Shown: positions 1 through 6,551 of the stretch, one piece after another | Numbering within the stretch: the stretch's first letter is position 1 | Layout of the letters: each line of letters opens with the position of its first letter | Assembly (NCBI GenBank): GCA_030679805.1 | Contig: JAUXST010000635.1 | Location: 1 to 6,892 of the forward strand | DNA: 6,892 nt | DNA from: Reyranella sp. | Lineage (GTDB): Bacteria > Pseudomonadota > Alphaproteobacteria > Reyranellales > Reyranellaceae | Direction: 5' to 3' | Program-made: the position numbers and the translations under genes | Notes under the pieces: generated by a model | The model's input: the letters and a program-made list of their open reading frames with translations, nothing else | What the model was told of the DNA's origin: nothing | The model's database searches: none

Positions 1-1440
1 GGCGGCCGTTTGCCCGATCAGCCGCACCGGCGCGGGCGCCGGCCGGTCGCGGCGCACGATCGGGGCAGCGAAGCTGCCGCCGTTGGCGAGGCCGGCGTAG
101 AGACCCGCCATTTCCAGCGGCGAGACGGTGGCGCTGCCCAGCGCCAGGCCCAGCGAGTTGCCCGAATCGCCCGGCGGCAGGCCGGGGGAGACGCCGGCGG
201 TGCGCAGGGTCGAGAGGAAGCGCTGTGGGCCGACCTTCTCCAGCGCCAGCACGGCCGGCACGTTCAGCGATTGCTGCAGCGCGCGGCGCACCGTGACGGC
301 GCCCTGATGGTCGCGGTCGAAATTGCGCGGCAGCCAGTCGCGGAAGCGGACCGGCACGTCCTCGACCAGCGAGTCGGGATGGAGCGTGCGATCGTCGAAG
401 GCCATGGCATAGATCAGCGGTTTCAGCGCCGAGCCCGGCGAACGGCGGGCGCGCACGAGGTCGACCTGGCCGGCGCGGCCGAAGAAGTCGCTGCCGCCCA
501 GCCACGCCACGACCCCGCCGGTGCGGTTGTCGAGCACGACCATGGCAATCTGCGCCCGATCGGTGAACTGGCCGCGTTCCTCGATGGCGAGTTGGGCGAG
601 TGCCGCCTGCAATTCGAAGCGCAGCGTTGTCGGCACCGTCGTGCCCGGCGACTGGCCGGCCAGCCAGGCTGCGAGATGCGGTGCCTGCATCGGCATGGCG
701 AGGCGGCGATCAGGCGCCGGCCGGCTGACGGCCCGGTCGTAGGAGGCCTGGTCGACGATGCCGTGCTCGAGACCGCGCACCAGCACGCGGTCGCGCGCGG
801 CCTGCGCCCGAACGGCGGCGCGGTCGGGCCTGCGGCGCTCGGGCGATTGCGGGATGGCGACCAGAAGAGCTGCTTCCGCAGCACTGAGCTGCTTCGGCTC
901 CTTGCCGAAATAGGCGAAGGAGGCGGCGCGCACGCCCTCCAGGTTGCCGCCCATCGGCGCCAGGGTGAGGTAGATCGCCAGCACCTCGCGCTTGGAGTAG
1001 CGCCACTCGAGCTGCAGCGCGCGGGCGGACTGGATCAGCTTGGTCGTGAAGCTGCGCGGTCTCGGTTCGAGCAGCCGGGCGGCCTGCATGGAGATGGTCG
1101 AGGCGCCCGACATAATGCGCCCGCGCCCGATCCACTGGCCCGCCGCGCGCGCTGCTGCCAATGGGTCGACACCCCAGTGCACATCGAAGCGTCGATCCTC
1201 ATAAGCCTTGAGCAGCGCGAGATAGAGCGGATCGACGTCGTCGGCCGTGGTTTTCAGCCGCCACTTGCCGTCCGGCGTGGTGAAGGCCCGCAGCAGGCGG
1301 CCGTTGGCGTCGACGATCTCGGTCGATCGTTCCTGATAGCGCGCGACGTCGGGTGGGAACAGCCGGTCGAGCGCCAGCGCCCCTGCCGCCAGACTGGTGG
1401 CGGCAAGGGCCAGGCCCGCGAGGAGGCGCCGGGCGTTCAT
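1..1440 (-). CDS. pbpC: Penicillin-binding protein 1C (bifunctional peptidoglycan glycosyltransferase/transpeptidase), 3' end cut by window edge
   Basis: This gene encodes a class A penicillin-binding protein that polymerises glycan strands from lipid II and cross-links peptide stems on the periplasmic side of the inner membrane. The reading frame is unbroken for 480 codons and runs off the left edge. A hydrophobic segment at about residues 5-24 is the membrane anchor. The GT51 glycosyltransferase domain follows (about 60-235): EDRRF with presumed catalytic Glu81 and GVDP (90-93), the SGASTISMQ block (111-119), the YSKREVLAIYL helix (148-158), and APMGGNLEGV (161-170), which is typical of PBP1C. 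The transpeptidase domain starts near residue 295, with SALK (337-340; nucleophile Ser337) and SLN (391-393). The third motif (KTG) and any C-terminal BiPBP_C domain would lie beyond the window. ATG at 1440 is chosen because it sits one base after the macroglobulin stop and directly precedes the anchor. E. coli PBP1C is about 770 residues, so over half is present. No frameshift is seen. The 1C assignment rests on these motifs and on the neighbour. Confidence 0.95.
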   Translation of the reverse strand, partial: MNARRLLAGLALAATSLAAGALALDRLFPPDVARYQERSTEIVDANGRLLRAFTTPDGKWRLKTTADDVDPLYLALLKAYEDRRFDVHWGVDPLAAARAAGQWIGRGRIMSGASTISMQAARLLEPRPRSFTTKLIQSARALQLEWRYSKREVLAIYLTLAPMGGNLEGVRAASFAYFGKEPKQLSAAEAALLVAIPQSPERRRPDRAAVRAQAARDRVLVRGLEHGIVDQASYDRAVSRPAPDRRLAMPMQAPHLAAWLAGQSPGTTVPTTLRFELQAALAQLAIEERGQFTDRAQIAMVVLDNRTGGVVAWLGGSDFFGRAGQVDLVRARRSPGSALKPLIYAMAFDDRTLHPDSLVEDVPVRFRDWLPRNFDRDHQGAVTVRRALQQSLNVPAVLALEKVGPQRFLSTLRTAGVSPGLPPGDSGNSLGLALGSATVSPLEMAGLYAGLANGGSFAAPIVRRDRPAPAPVRLIGQTAA

Positions 1441-1444
1441 GTCA
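1438..1444 (-). promoter_or_regulatory. yfhM stop / pbpC start junction, probable translational coupling
   Basis: The minus strand reads TGA-C-ATG: the macroglobulin stop codon and the pbpC start codon are separated by one base. The 30 bases upstream contain no strong Shine-Dalgarno sequence. Reinitiation by terminating ribosomes is therefore the likely route of pbpC translation, which would tie its output to that of the macroglobulin. Confidence 0.75.
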
Positions 1445-4400
1445 GCGCGGCGCCACCGTCAGGCTGCCCATGGCGCTGCGGGCAAAGACGCGCGGCGCAT
1501 ACATGTCGGAGACGTTCACCGCCGGCAGCGCGAAGGTGCCGGGGGTTACCGCGCGGACGATGTAGGCCACGCTGTAGGAGTTGCCGAAGCGGTTCTCGCT
1601 GTCCCACCACGACCGATAGTTCCGGTCGCCGAGGTTGAAGGAGGCGAAGAACCGGTCGTCGCGGCCCTCGGCGATCCTCGGTACGGTGAGCTTCGACAGG
1701 AACGGGAAGGACTTCGCCGTCTCCTCGTTCAGTACCGATTCGATCTCGAAGCCGGCCGGCAGGAGATCGAGCAGCGCCACCTCGTGATAGCCGCCTTCGA
1801 GGTTGCGCCCGCTCAGCGACACGATCAGGCGGTCGTTCTGGCGGACCTGGGCGAGGTCGGCGGTCTCGCCGGCGAACGTCAGGTAGCGCCGTGTCACGCT
1901 CAAGCCGTTGGTCGCCGCGGGTTGCGGATCGCGCGGCACGCCGCGGGCCGTCACCTGCATCCAGACGGGCTTGTCGCCATCGTTCTTCACCCGCAGGCCG
2001 CGGGCGATCGCGGCCTGGTCGGGATTGATCACGACCGGCTCGGTGGCCGACTTTCCGCCCACGCCGTCCACCGAATAGGCAAGGTCGCCGCTGCCGGCCA
2101 GCGCCCGGGCGGCCAGCACCAGCCAGGCCTGCTCCTGAGTGGTCGTGTCCTCGATGCGGGCGGTGAGACGTTCGCGCACCGCGGCCACGACCTGGATCAC
2201 GCCCTCGCGGCCGCCGGCCTCCGCAGCGAGTGCCAGAAGCGCCGCGCGATTGCGCAGTGGCGAGCCGTAGTAGTCGTTGGCGTCGCGCTCGTCGATGTGC
2301 TGGCGGGCGAGGCCGAAGGCGAGGCGGGCGCGACCCGGCTCACCTACCTGGTTGAGCGCTGCCGCGAGTTGGGCCCAGGCAAGGCCGTCCTTGATCCCGG
2401 AAGCCTTGGTGTCCTGGAAGTAGCGGACGCGGCCGGGGTCGGCGAGGCCGGCCTTGGCGAGCACGTACCAGGCATAGGCCTGGGCGTTGGGCGAGAACCG
2501 CTCGGCCGAGCGGTTGAGCCAGGTGAGGCCGCGCTGCAGCGACGCCGCCGGCACCGCCATCTGCTGCTCGCGGGCGCGCAGCAGGAAGTCGAGGGCGTAG
2601 CTCTGCAGCCATTCGGCGGCGGCATTGCCGAACGGACCCCACATGCCGAAGGATCCGTCGGAGATCTGCATGTCGACGATGCGGTAGACCGCGTCCTGGA
2701 CACGGTCCGAGATCCGGGGATCGGCCGGCCCGTACCCCAGCAGCGCCACGTCGTTGTAGTAGAGCAGCGGCAGGGCGCGGCTGGTGGTCTGCTCGATGCA
2801 GCCATAGGGATATTTGTCGAGTGCGCGCAGGAGCGCCGGCACGTCGATGCCGGGAGTGCGCGACAGCGCCACGCTCGCCACGGCCGTGCCCGGCGCGAAG
2901 ATCGCCGTCACGTTGCGGTCGAGCGTCAGCTCGCGGCCGGGCTCGAGCTGGGCCACGGTATCGACAGCGCTCGGCGTCTGCGCCGCGCGCACCTGGATAT
3001 CCCATTCGCGTTTGACCGCGAAGTTGCCCGGTCCCGCCACGGCGACCGTCACCTTGCCGTAGCCGGGATCGCCGGCGCGTAGCGTCCAGGTGAGCAGCTC
3101 ACGCTGATTGGCGGCGAGCCGTCGCGTTTCGGCGACCGGTCGTTCGAGCGCAACCGCACCCGTCGCTTCCATCGTCACCTGATAGTCGCCTGGCTGGCCC
3201 TCGACATTGTGCAGCGAGAGCGCCACGCGGCCGGTGTCGCCTGGCGCCAGGAAGCGCGGCAGCACGACATCGGCGGTCACCGCGTCGCGCACGAACAGGC
3301 GGTGCTCGGACGAGCCTACGCGGCTCTTGCCGTAGGCCACCGCCATCAGCCGGAGCTGGCCGATGAAGTCGGGGATGTCGAGTGCGATCCGGGCTTCGCC
3401 TTTGTCGTCGAGCTTCACCGGCCCGCTGAACAAGGCGACGGTCCGGGTCGGCACGATGTCGAGGCCGCCGATGTCGCCCGAATCGCCGCCGGTCCGGATG
3501 CGGCCGAGATCGTCGGCGCGGCCATCGAGCAGACGGCCGTAGTCGTCGCGCATGGCGACGCCCAGCTGGCGCTTGCCGAAGTAGAAGTCGGCAGGGTTGG
3601 GCGTGCGGAAGCGCGTGAGCTGCAGGATGCCCTCGTCGACCGCCGCCAGCGTGATGAACGCCTCCTCGCCCTTGAGGTTGGCGACGCGCACCGGCACCTC
3701 GATGCGCTGGCGCGGCGTCACCCTCTCAGGCGCGCCGATCTGGACACCCAAGGTGCGCAGCGCCGGATCGAGGCCGAGCCAGACTGCGCCGATGGCGCGT
3801 GTCGGCGTTCGATCGGCGGCAACCGACAGCGGCCGCCATGCCGTCACCAGCGCATAGGCGCCGGCACCCCATTCGCCCTTCACCGGGACGTCGATGGTGG
3901 TGCCGCCGGCGGGAACCTTTGCCGTGTAGGTCGCCACGATCCGGTCGGTGGCGATGGCGACCAGCGCCTCGCCGGCAAATGGCGCCTCGATGTGCAGCCG
4001 TGCCGTGTCGCCGGGCGCATAATTCTGCTTGTCGCCGGCCACGCGCAACGTATCGGGCGTTTCCTCGGCGTCGCCGCCGCCATACCAGCCGACATAGAAC
4101 TTCATGCTGCTGGTGGTCTTCTTCTCGGCATCGACGATCGTGAGTCGATGCTGTCCCCAGGTCAGGCGGCGCGAGATACGCACGGGAGCGTCGGCCTTGA
4201 GCGCGATCGTATCGGCAATCAGCAGGCGCTCGTTCGGGATCGCCTGCCAGCGCCAGCGGCCATCGACCTGGTACCATTGATAGGAGTAATCGATGCGCTC
4301 GATGCGATATTCGACGGCGGGCCTGGCGATCTGCGCGCCCGCGGCGTCGACGGCCACGACGTCGAATTCGGTGTCGATGCCTTCACGTGAATAGCGACCC

Positions 4401-6391
4401 TCGAAGACCGACCGGATTCCGAGATAGGCGTCGCGGCTGCGCATCGGCACGACCTTGTCGGCCATCGTGGCGCGGCCGCCGCCGGGTTCGAACACCCGGG
4501 CAGTGAGCTGCGCCCGGAGCGGCAGGACGGTGTCCTTCACCTGGTCGCCGCCCCATTCGAGAAGGGACTTGCCGGCCTCGTCGGTTTCCGGCGCCGTCAG
4601 TGTGATGAACGGCGGCTCGAACTTCTCGCGCTCAGCCTCCGGTCCGAAGCGGTACTTGGCGAAGGCGGGGAAGGGCTGATCGTCGACAGTGACGCGCATG
4701 TCGGCTTCGACCGAGAGGCCCGACGCCGGCGCGCCGTAGAGGAAGTCGGCTGAAATGGCAAAGCCGTTGGCCTGGCCCGGCCGCAGGATCGCATCGTCGG
4801 AGGTGAGTTCGACCTTGAGCTTCTCGGGCACGAAATCCTCGACCGAGAATTCGACACGCCCGACCGGCGCGGCCCGGGGATCGATGTGGGCGGCCACCGA
4901 CCAGCGCCCGCGGCGCGAGGATTTCGGCAGGGCGATCGCCTGGTGCACGGCACCTGCCGTCTGCAGCGCATGGGTAAAGCGCGTGAACTCGGTGCCGTCG
5001 GGTCGCTTGACGATCAGCGTCACCGGCATGTTGGCGAGTGCCGTTGCGCCATCGTCGCGCAGCAGCGCCATCAGCTGCACGGTCTCGCCGGGGCGATAGA
5101 TCCCGCGTTCGGTGTAGAGGAAGGCATCGACCGGGCCCGGCTGGGCGCGGCCGTCGATGCCGCGGTCGGAGAGATCGAACGCAGCCTTGGTGAGTTCGAT
5201 CCGCGAGAATTCCTGCTTGGCCGTGTCCGAAGCCATGACGGCGAACGCCTCGGCGGCGCCCCGGCCCTTCATCAGGCCGGCGGCGAAGGTCGCCCGGCCG
5301 TCGGCGGCGGTGACGGCCTTGGCGATGGGCTCGTTGCCACGCGACAACAGCACGACCTCGAGATCGGCCAGAGGCTGGGCGCTCTGCAGCGAGCGGGCAA
5401 AGACGTTGAGGCCGTCCTCGCCGGTGAAGGTGGTGAGTGCGATGTCGGTGTCGATCACCCAAAGGCCGGAGGCGCCGGAGCCCGTCTGCTCCTCCTCGTC
5501 GTCGTCGTTCTGCGACGGCGGGCGGGCGGCGTTCCACATCACCACGAAGTAGGCGCCGGGTTTCCAGTCCTTGATCGTCTCACGGATCGGGAAGGCGGTG
5601 ACGACCGGCTGATTGGCGACGTTGCGCACCTCCATCGTGCCGCGCCATTGGCGGGCGCCGTTGGTGCCGTTCAGCCACGAGCGCAGCGACCACGACTCGG
5701 TGATCGGCTCCGATCCTGGAAACGTGGCGTCGTAGCGGTCGTTGGCGAAGCGGTCGAGGCCGCGTTCGTTGACGCGATAGACGGCGATGCCGACCTTCGA
5801 GACGTTGATCGTGGTCACCGGCAGGCCGGCGGCCGAGCCGCGCGGCAGGATGAAGCCCTTGCCCGGCAACGTGACCACCGCCGGCCGCGCGCCCATCGCC
5901 ACGTCGACCGACCGCTCGACCTCGAGCTTGGCGCCGTCGCGGCCGGGAAAACCTGCCAGCAGCTTCACCTTGTAGTCCTGGCCATAGGACAGGCCGCCGA
6001 CGCAGAGGCGATCGTCGACCACGCGCAACGCCGACTTCACCTCCGGCTCGATGCGGACATAGTCGGTGTACTTCACGTCGCCGCTGGCCAATGGCTTGTT
6101 GAAGGCGAGGCAGGCTTCGCCGTCGGGACGCGAGCTGTCGATGCCGAGGCGGCGATAGGCGAAGGGCTCGTTGGGGGCGGCCGCGGGCTGGGCGATTGGT
6201 GTCGGCGCCAGGGAGCCGCTTGCAGGCGCGGCCGGGGAGGTCGGCGTGGCGGGTGTGGCCGTTGCCGTCGAAGCCGTACGCGGTGGCGCCAGACGGTCGA
6301 GGGTGTCGCCTGGTGTTCCGATGAGATAGCCCGCGATGCCGGATCCCAGCATCAAAGCCACAACCAAGGCAGCCAGCGTCGACTTATTCAT
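1442..6391 (-). CDS. yfhM: Bacterial alpha-2-macroglobulin (YfhM-type protease trap) with intact thioester
   Basis: This is a full-length (1649 residues) bacterial alpha-2-macroglobulin, close in size to E. coli YfhM (about 1650). The family traps proteases: cleavage of a bait region triggers collapse and covalent capture through an internal thioester. The order is: N-terminal hydrophobic anchor (about 5-25); Pro/Ala/Thr-rich linker (26-75); a series of macroglobulin-like beta domains, with hallmarks YTERGIYRPGETVQL (426-440), VEDFVPEKLKV (517-527), NYAPGD (790-795) and AVDEGIL (917-923); a probable bait region (about 945-985); the central A2M domain (about 985-1070); the alpha/alpha-toroid thioester domain with YPYGCIEQ (1194-1201) and QISDGSFG (1242-1249); and a C-terminal receptor-binding-like domain ending in the family's MYAPR signature. 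Only three cysteines are present: Cys94, Cys130 and thioester Cys1198. Unlike E. coli YfhM there is no lipobox. It is the first gene of an operon with pbpC. Family assignment is firm; protease trapping here is inferred from the family. Confidence 0.96.
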   Translation of the reverse strand: MNKSTLAALVVALMLGSGIAGYLIGTPGDTLDRLAPPRTASTATATPATPTSPAAPASGSLAPTPIAQPAAAPNEPFAYRRLGIDSSRPDGEACLAFNKPLASGDVKYTDYVRIEPEVKSALRVVDDRLCVGGLSYGQDYKVKLLAGFPGRDGAKLEVERSVDVAMGARPAVVTLPGKGFILPRGSAAGLPVTTINVSKVGIAVYRVNERGLDRFANDRYDATFPGSEPITESWSLRSWLNGTNGARQWRGTMEVRNVANQPVVTAFPIRETIKDWKPGAYFVVMWNAARPPSQNDDDEEEQTGSGASGLWVIDTDIALTTFTGEDGLNVFARSLQSAQPLADLEVVLLSRGNEPIAKAVTAADGRATFAAGLMKGRGAAEAFAVMASDTAKQEFSRIELTKAAFDLSDRGIDGRAQPGPVDAFLYTERGIYRPGETVQLMALLRDDGATALANMPVTLIVKRPDGTEFTRFTHALQTAGAVHQAIALPKSSRRGRWSVAAHIDPRAAPVGRVEFSVEDFVPEKLKVELTSDDAILRPGQANGFAISADFLYGAPASGLSVEADMRVTVDDQPFPAFAKYRFGPEAEREKFEPPFITLTAPETDEAGKSLLEWGGDQVKDTVLPLRAQLTARVFEPGGGRATMADKVVPMRSRDAYLGIRSVFEGRYSREGIDTEFDVVAVDAAGAQIARPAVEYRIERIDYSYQWYQVDGRWRWQAIPNERLLIADTIALKADAPVRISRRLTWGQHRLTIVDAEKKTTSSMKFYVGWYGGGDAEETPDTLRVAGDKQNYAPGDTARLHIEAPFAGEALVAIATDRIVATYTAKVPAGGTTIDVPVKGEWGAGAYALVTAWRPLSVAADRTPTRAIGAVWLGLDPALRTLGVQIGAPERVTPRQRIEVPVRVANLKGEEAFITLAAVDEGILQLTRFRTPNPADFYFGKRQLGVAMRDDYGRLLDGRADDLGRIRTGGDSGDIGGLDIVPTRTVALFSGPVKLDDKGEARIALDIPDFIGQLRLMAVAYGKSRVGSSEHRLFVRDAVTADVVLPRFLAPGDTGRVALSLHNVEGQPGDYQVTMEATGAVALERPVAETRRLAANQRELLTWTLRAGDPGYGKVTVAVAGPGNFAVKREWDIQVRAAQTPSAVDTVAQLEPGRELTLDRNVTAIFAPGTAVASVALSRTPGIDVPALLRALDKYPYGCIEQTTSRALPLLYYNDVALLGYGPADPRISDRVQDAVYRIVDMQISDGSFGMWGPFGNAAAEWLQSYALDFLLRAREQQMAVPAASLQRGLTWLNRSAERFSPNAQAYAWYVLAKAGLADPGRVRYFQDTKASGIKDGLAWAQLAAALNQVGEPGRARLAFGLARQHIDERDANDYYGSPLRNRAALLALAAEAGGREGVIQVVAAVRERLTARIEDTTTQEQAWLVLAARALAGSGDLAYSVDGVGGKSATEPVVINPDQAAIARGLRVKNDGDKPVWMQVTARGVPRDPQPAATNGLSVTRRYLTFAGETADLAQVRQNDRLIVSLSGRNLEGGYHEVALLDLLPAGFEIESVLNEETAKSFPFLSKLTVPRIAEGRDDRFFASFNLGDRNYRSWWDSENRFGNSYSVAYIVRAVTPGTFALPAVNVSDMYAPRVFARSAMGSLTVAPR
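2789..2800 (-). other. Thioester motif Cys-Ile-Glu-Gln of the macroglobulin
   Basis: Codons for Cys1198, Ile1199, Glu1200 and Gln1201 are intact within YPYGCIEQT. In this family Cys and Gln form the internal thioester that binds captured proteases covalently. Many bacterial relatives of the second type (YfaS/MagD) lack the cysteine, so its presence places this protein in the thioester-bearing YfhM class. Confidence 0.93.
3437..3559 (-). other. Probable bait region of the macroglobulin
   Basis: Residues about 945-985 lie between the AVDEGIL beta domain and the central A2M domain, where YfhM carries its protease bait. The stretch is rich in Gly, Asp and Arg (for example RIRTGGDSGDIGG, 964-976) and looks unstructured. 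Arg948, 953, 958, 964, 966 and 983 are potential trypsin-like cleavage points. The boundaries are estimated from family layout. Confidence 0.55.
5489..5509. repeat. Imperfect triplet tract encoding an acidic loop
   Basis: The plus strand has three CTC triplets followed by three GTC triplets and GTT. On the coding strand this gives Asn295, Asp296-298 and Glu299-301. The flanking residues (Pro, Ser, Gln, Thr, Gly) suggest a flexible exposed loop between two beta domains. Such a tract could gain or lose codons by slippage without a frameshift. Confidence 0.6.
6317..6379 (-). other. N-terminal membrane anchor of the macroglobulin (no lipobox)
   Basis: Residues 5-25 form one hydrophobic stretch (TLAALVVALMLGSGIAGYLIG, with flanking Asn2, Lys3 and Ser4). 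There is no cysteine before residue 94, so lipoprotein processing is impossible. It may be an uncleaved signal anchor; a signal peptidase I site is also conceivable but not obvious. A Pro/Ala/Thr/Ser-rich linker to about residue 75 (down to 6167) would hold the folded domains away from the membrane. Confidence 0.7.
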
Positions 6392-6396
6392 AGGAA

Positions 6397-6401
6397 CCCC
6401 C
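6397..6401 (-). promoter_or_regulatory. G-rich ribosome-binding-like site for yfhM
   Basis: A GGGGG run on the minus strand lies five bases before the ATG at 6391, a suitable distance for a Shine-Dalgarno element although it is not the canonical AGGAGG. A better GGAGG (about 6424-6428) is over 30 bases upstream and has no usable start codon at the right distance. Confidence 0.4.
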
Positions 6402-6442
6402 GCAGCAAGCGACCGGAGTGTAGGCCTCCGATTGTGTAGAGA

Positions 6443-6505
6443 CTGTGGAGACCGGCAGCTGAGTTGCGAATCTTCCGGCGCTGTGGCGGTTCTGACACGC
6501 TGTGG
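6443..6505. repeat. Three direct copies of CTGTGG
   Basis: CTGTGG occurs at 6443-6448, 6481-6486 and 6500-6505 in the same orientation. The start-to-start distances are 38 and 19 bases, so the copies fall on a 19-base period with one position (6462) unoccupied. On the minus strand, the direction of the operon, they read CCACAG. They could be repeated binding sites or coincidence. Confidence 0.3.
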
Positions 6506-6509
6506 ATAG
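6501..6509 (-). promoter_or_regulatory. DnaA-box-like 9-mer
   Basis: The minus strand reads CTATCCACA, matching the DnaA consensus TTATCCACA at eight of nine positions. A weaker 7-of-9 match lies on the same strand at 6444-6452. There is no AT-rich unwinding region and no replication gene nearby, so this is not an origin; at most it is a DnaA-responsive or titration site. Confidence 0.3.
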
Positions 6510-6516
6510 GCTCGGC

Positions 6517-6543
6517 TTGAGCGTCCCCGGATTGCGTTCTAAT
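6517..6543 (+). promoter_or_regulatory. Possible promoter of the DUF1489 gene
   Basis: A TTGAGC hexamer (6517-6522) resembles the -35 element and TCTAAT (6538-6543) resembles the -10 element of housekeeping promoters. The spacer is 15 bases, shorter than the preferred 17, so the call is weak. A start point six or seven bases after the -10 element would fall at about 6550, directly before the ATG at 6552. Confidence 0.35.
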
Positions 6544-6548
6544 CGCAA
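6532..6548. repeat. Short inverted repeat TTGCG-N7-CGCAA, possible operator
   Basis: Perfect 5-base arms (6532-6536 and 6544-6548) flank a 7-base spacer, giving a half-site spacing of 12 bases, slightly over one helical turn. It covers the proposed -10 element of the DUF1489 gene and ends four bases before its start codon, where a bound regulator would block transcription. Arms this short can arise by chance, and no regulator is assigned. Confidence 0.3.
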
Positions 6549-6551
6549 GCG

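Larger units (their letters stand above)
6392..6551. promoter_or_regulatory. Divergent intergenic region between yfhM and the DUF1489 gene
   Basis: This 160-base gap is the only clear non-coding stretch in the window and must hold the start signals of both transcription units, unless either gene is read from further away. It is visibly less G+C-rich than the flanking genes near 6430-6445 and 6531-6548. It contains three copies of CTGTGG, one DnaA-box-like 9-mer, and a short palindrome next to the DUF1489 start. I could not find a convincing -35/-10 pair for the minus-strand operon. No hairpin followed by a T run was seen. Confidence 0.7.

Noticed and set aside
423..1135. Two minus-strand frames (153 and 141 codons) overlapping pbpC
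   Set aside because: The pbpC frame over the same bases carries the GT51 and transpeptidase motifs; these are out-of-frame shadows.
10..1638. 542-codon open frame on the plus strand, antisense to pbpC and the end of yfhM
   Set aside because: It crosses the junction of two well-supported minus-strand genes, its product is a low-complexity Arg/Ala/Gly/His-rich sequence, and such mirror frames are expected in G+C-rich DNA.
1397..3082. 561-codon plus-strand open frame opposite the 3' half of yfhM
   Set aside because: The product is compositionally biased (Ala/Gly/Arg/His/Val) with no recognisable motif, and it lies fully opposite conserved macroglobulin codons.
3209..4390. 393-codon plus-strand open frame
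   Set aside because: An antisense shadow of yfhM with no family signature and no ribosome-binding site that stands out.
4632..5537. 301-codon minus-strand frame inside yfhM
   Set aside because: Same strand as yfhM but a different frame; Arg-rich product without motifs, while the yfhM frame here carries conserved domain signatures.
6424..6428. GGAGG on the minus strand as the ribosome-binding site for an earlier yfhM start
   Set aside because: No ATG, GTG or TTG lies in frame at a suitable distance; the in-frame codons between it and the ATG at 6391 contain no start.
4886..6439. 517-codon plus-strand open frame that extends past the yfhM start into the intergenic region
   Set aside because: Same biased composition as the other antisense frames; it ends soon after leaving the yfhM coding region, as expected if coding bias on the other strand kept it open.
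6443..6509. Replication origin suggested by DnaA-box-like sequences
   Set aside because: Only one near-consensus box, no AT-rich unwinding region and no origin-associated genes.
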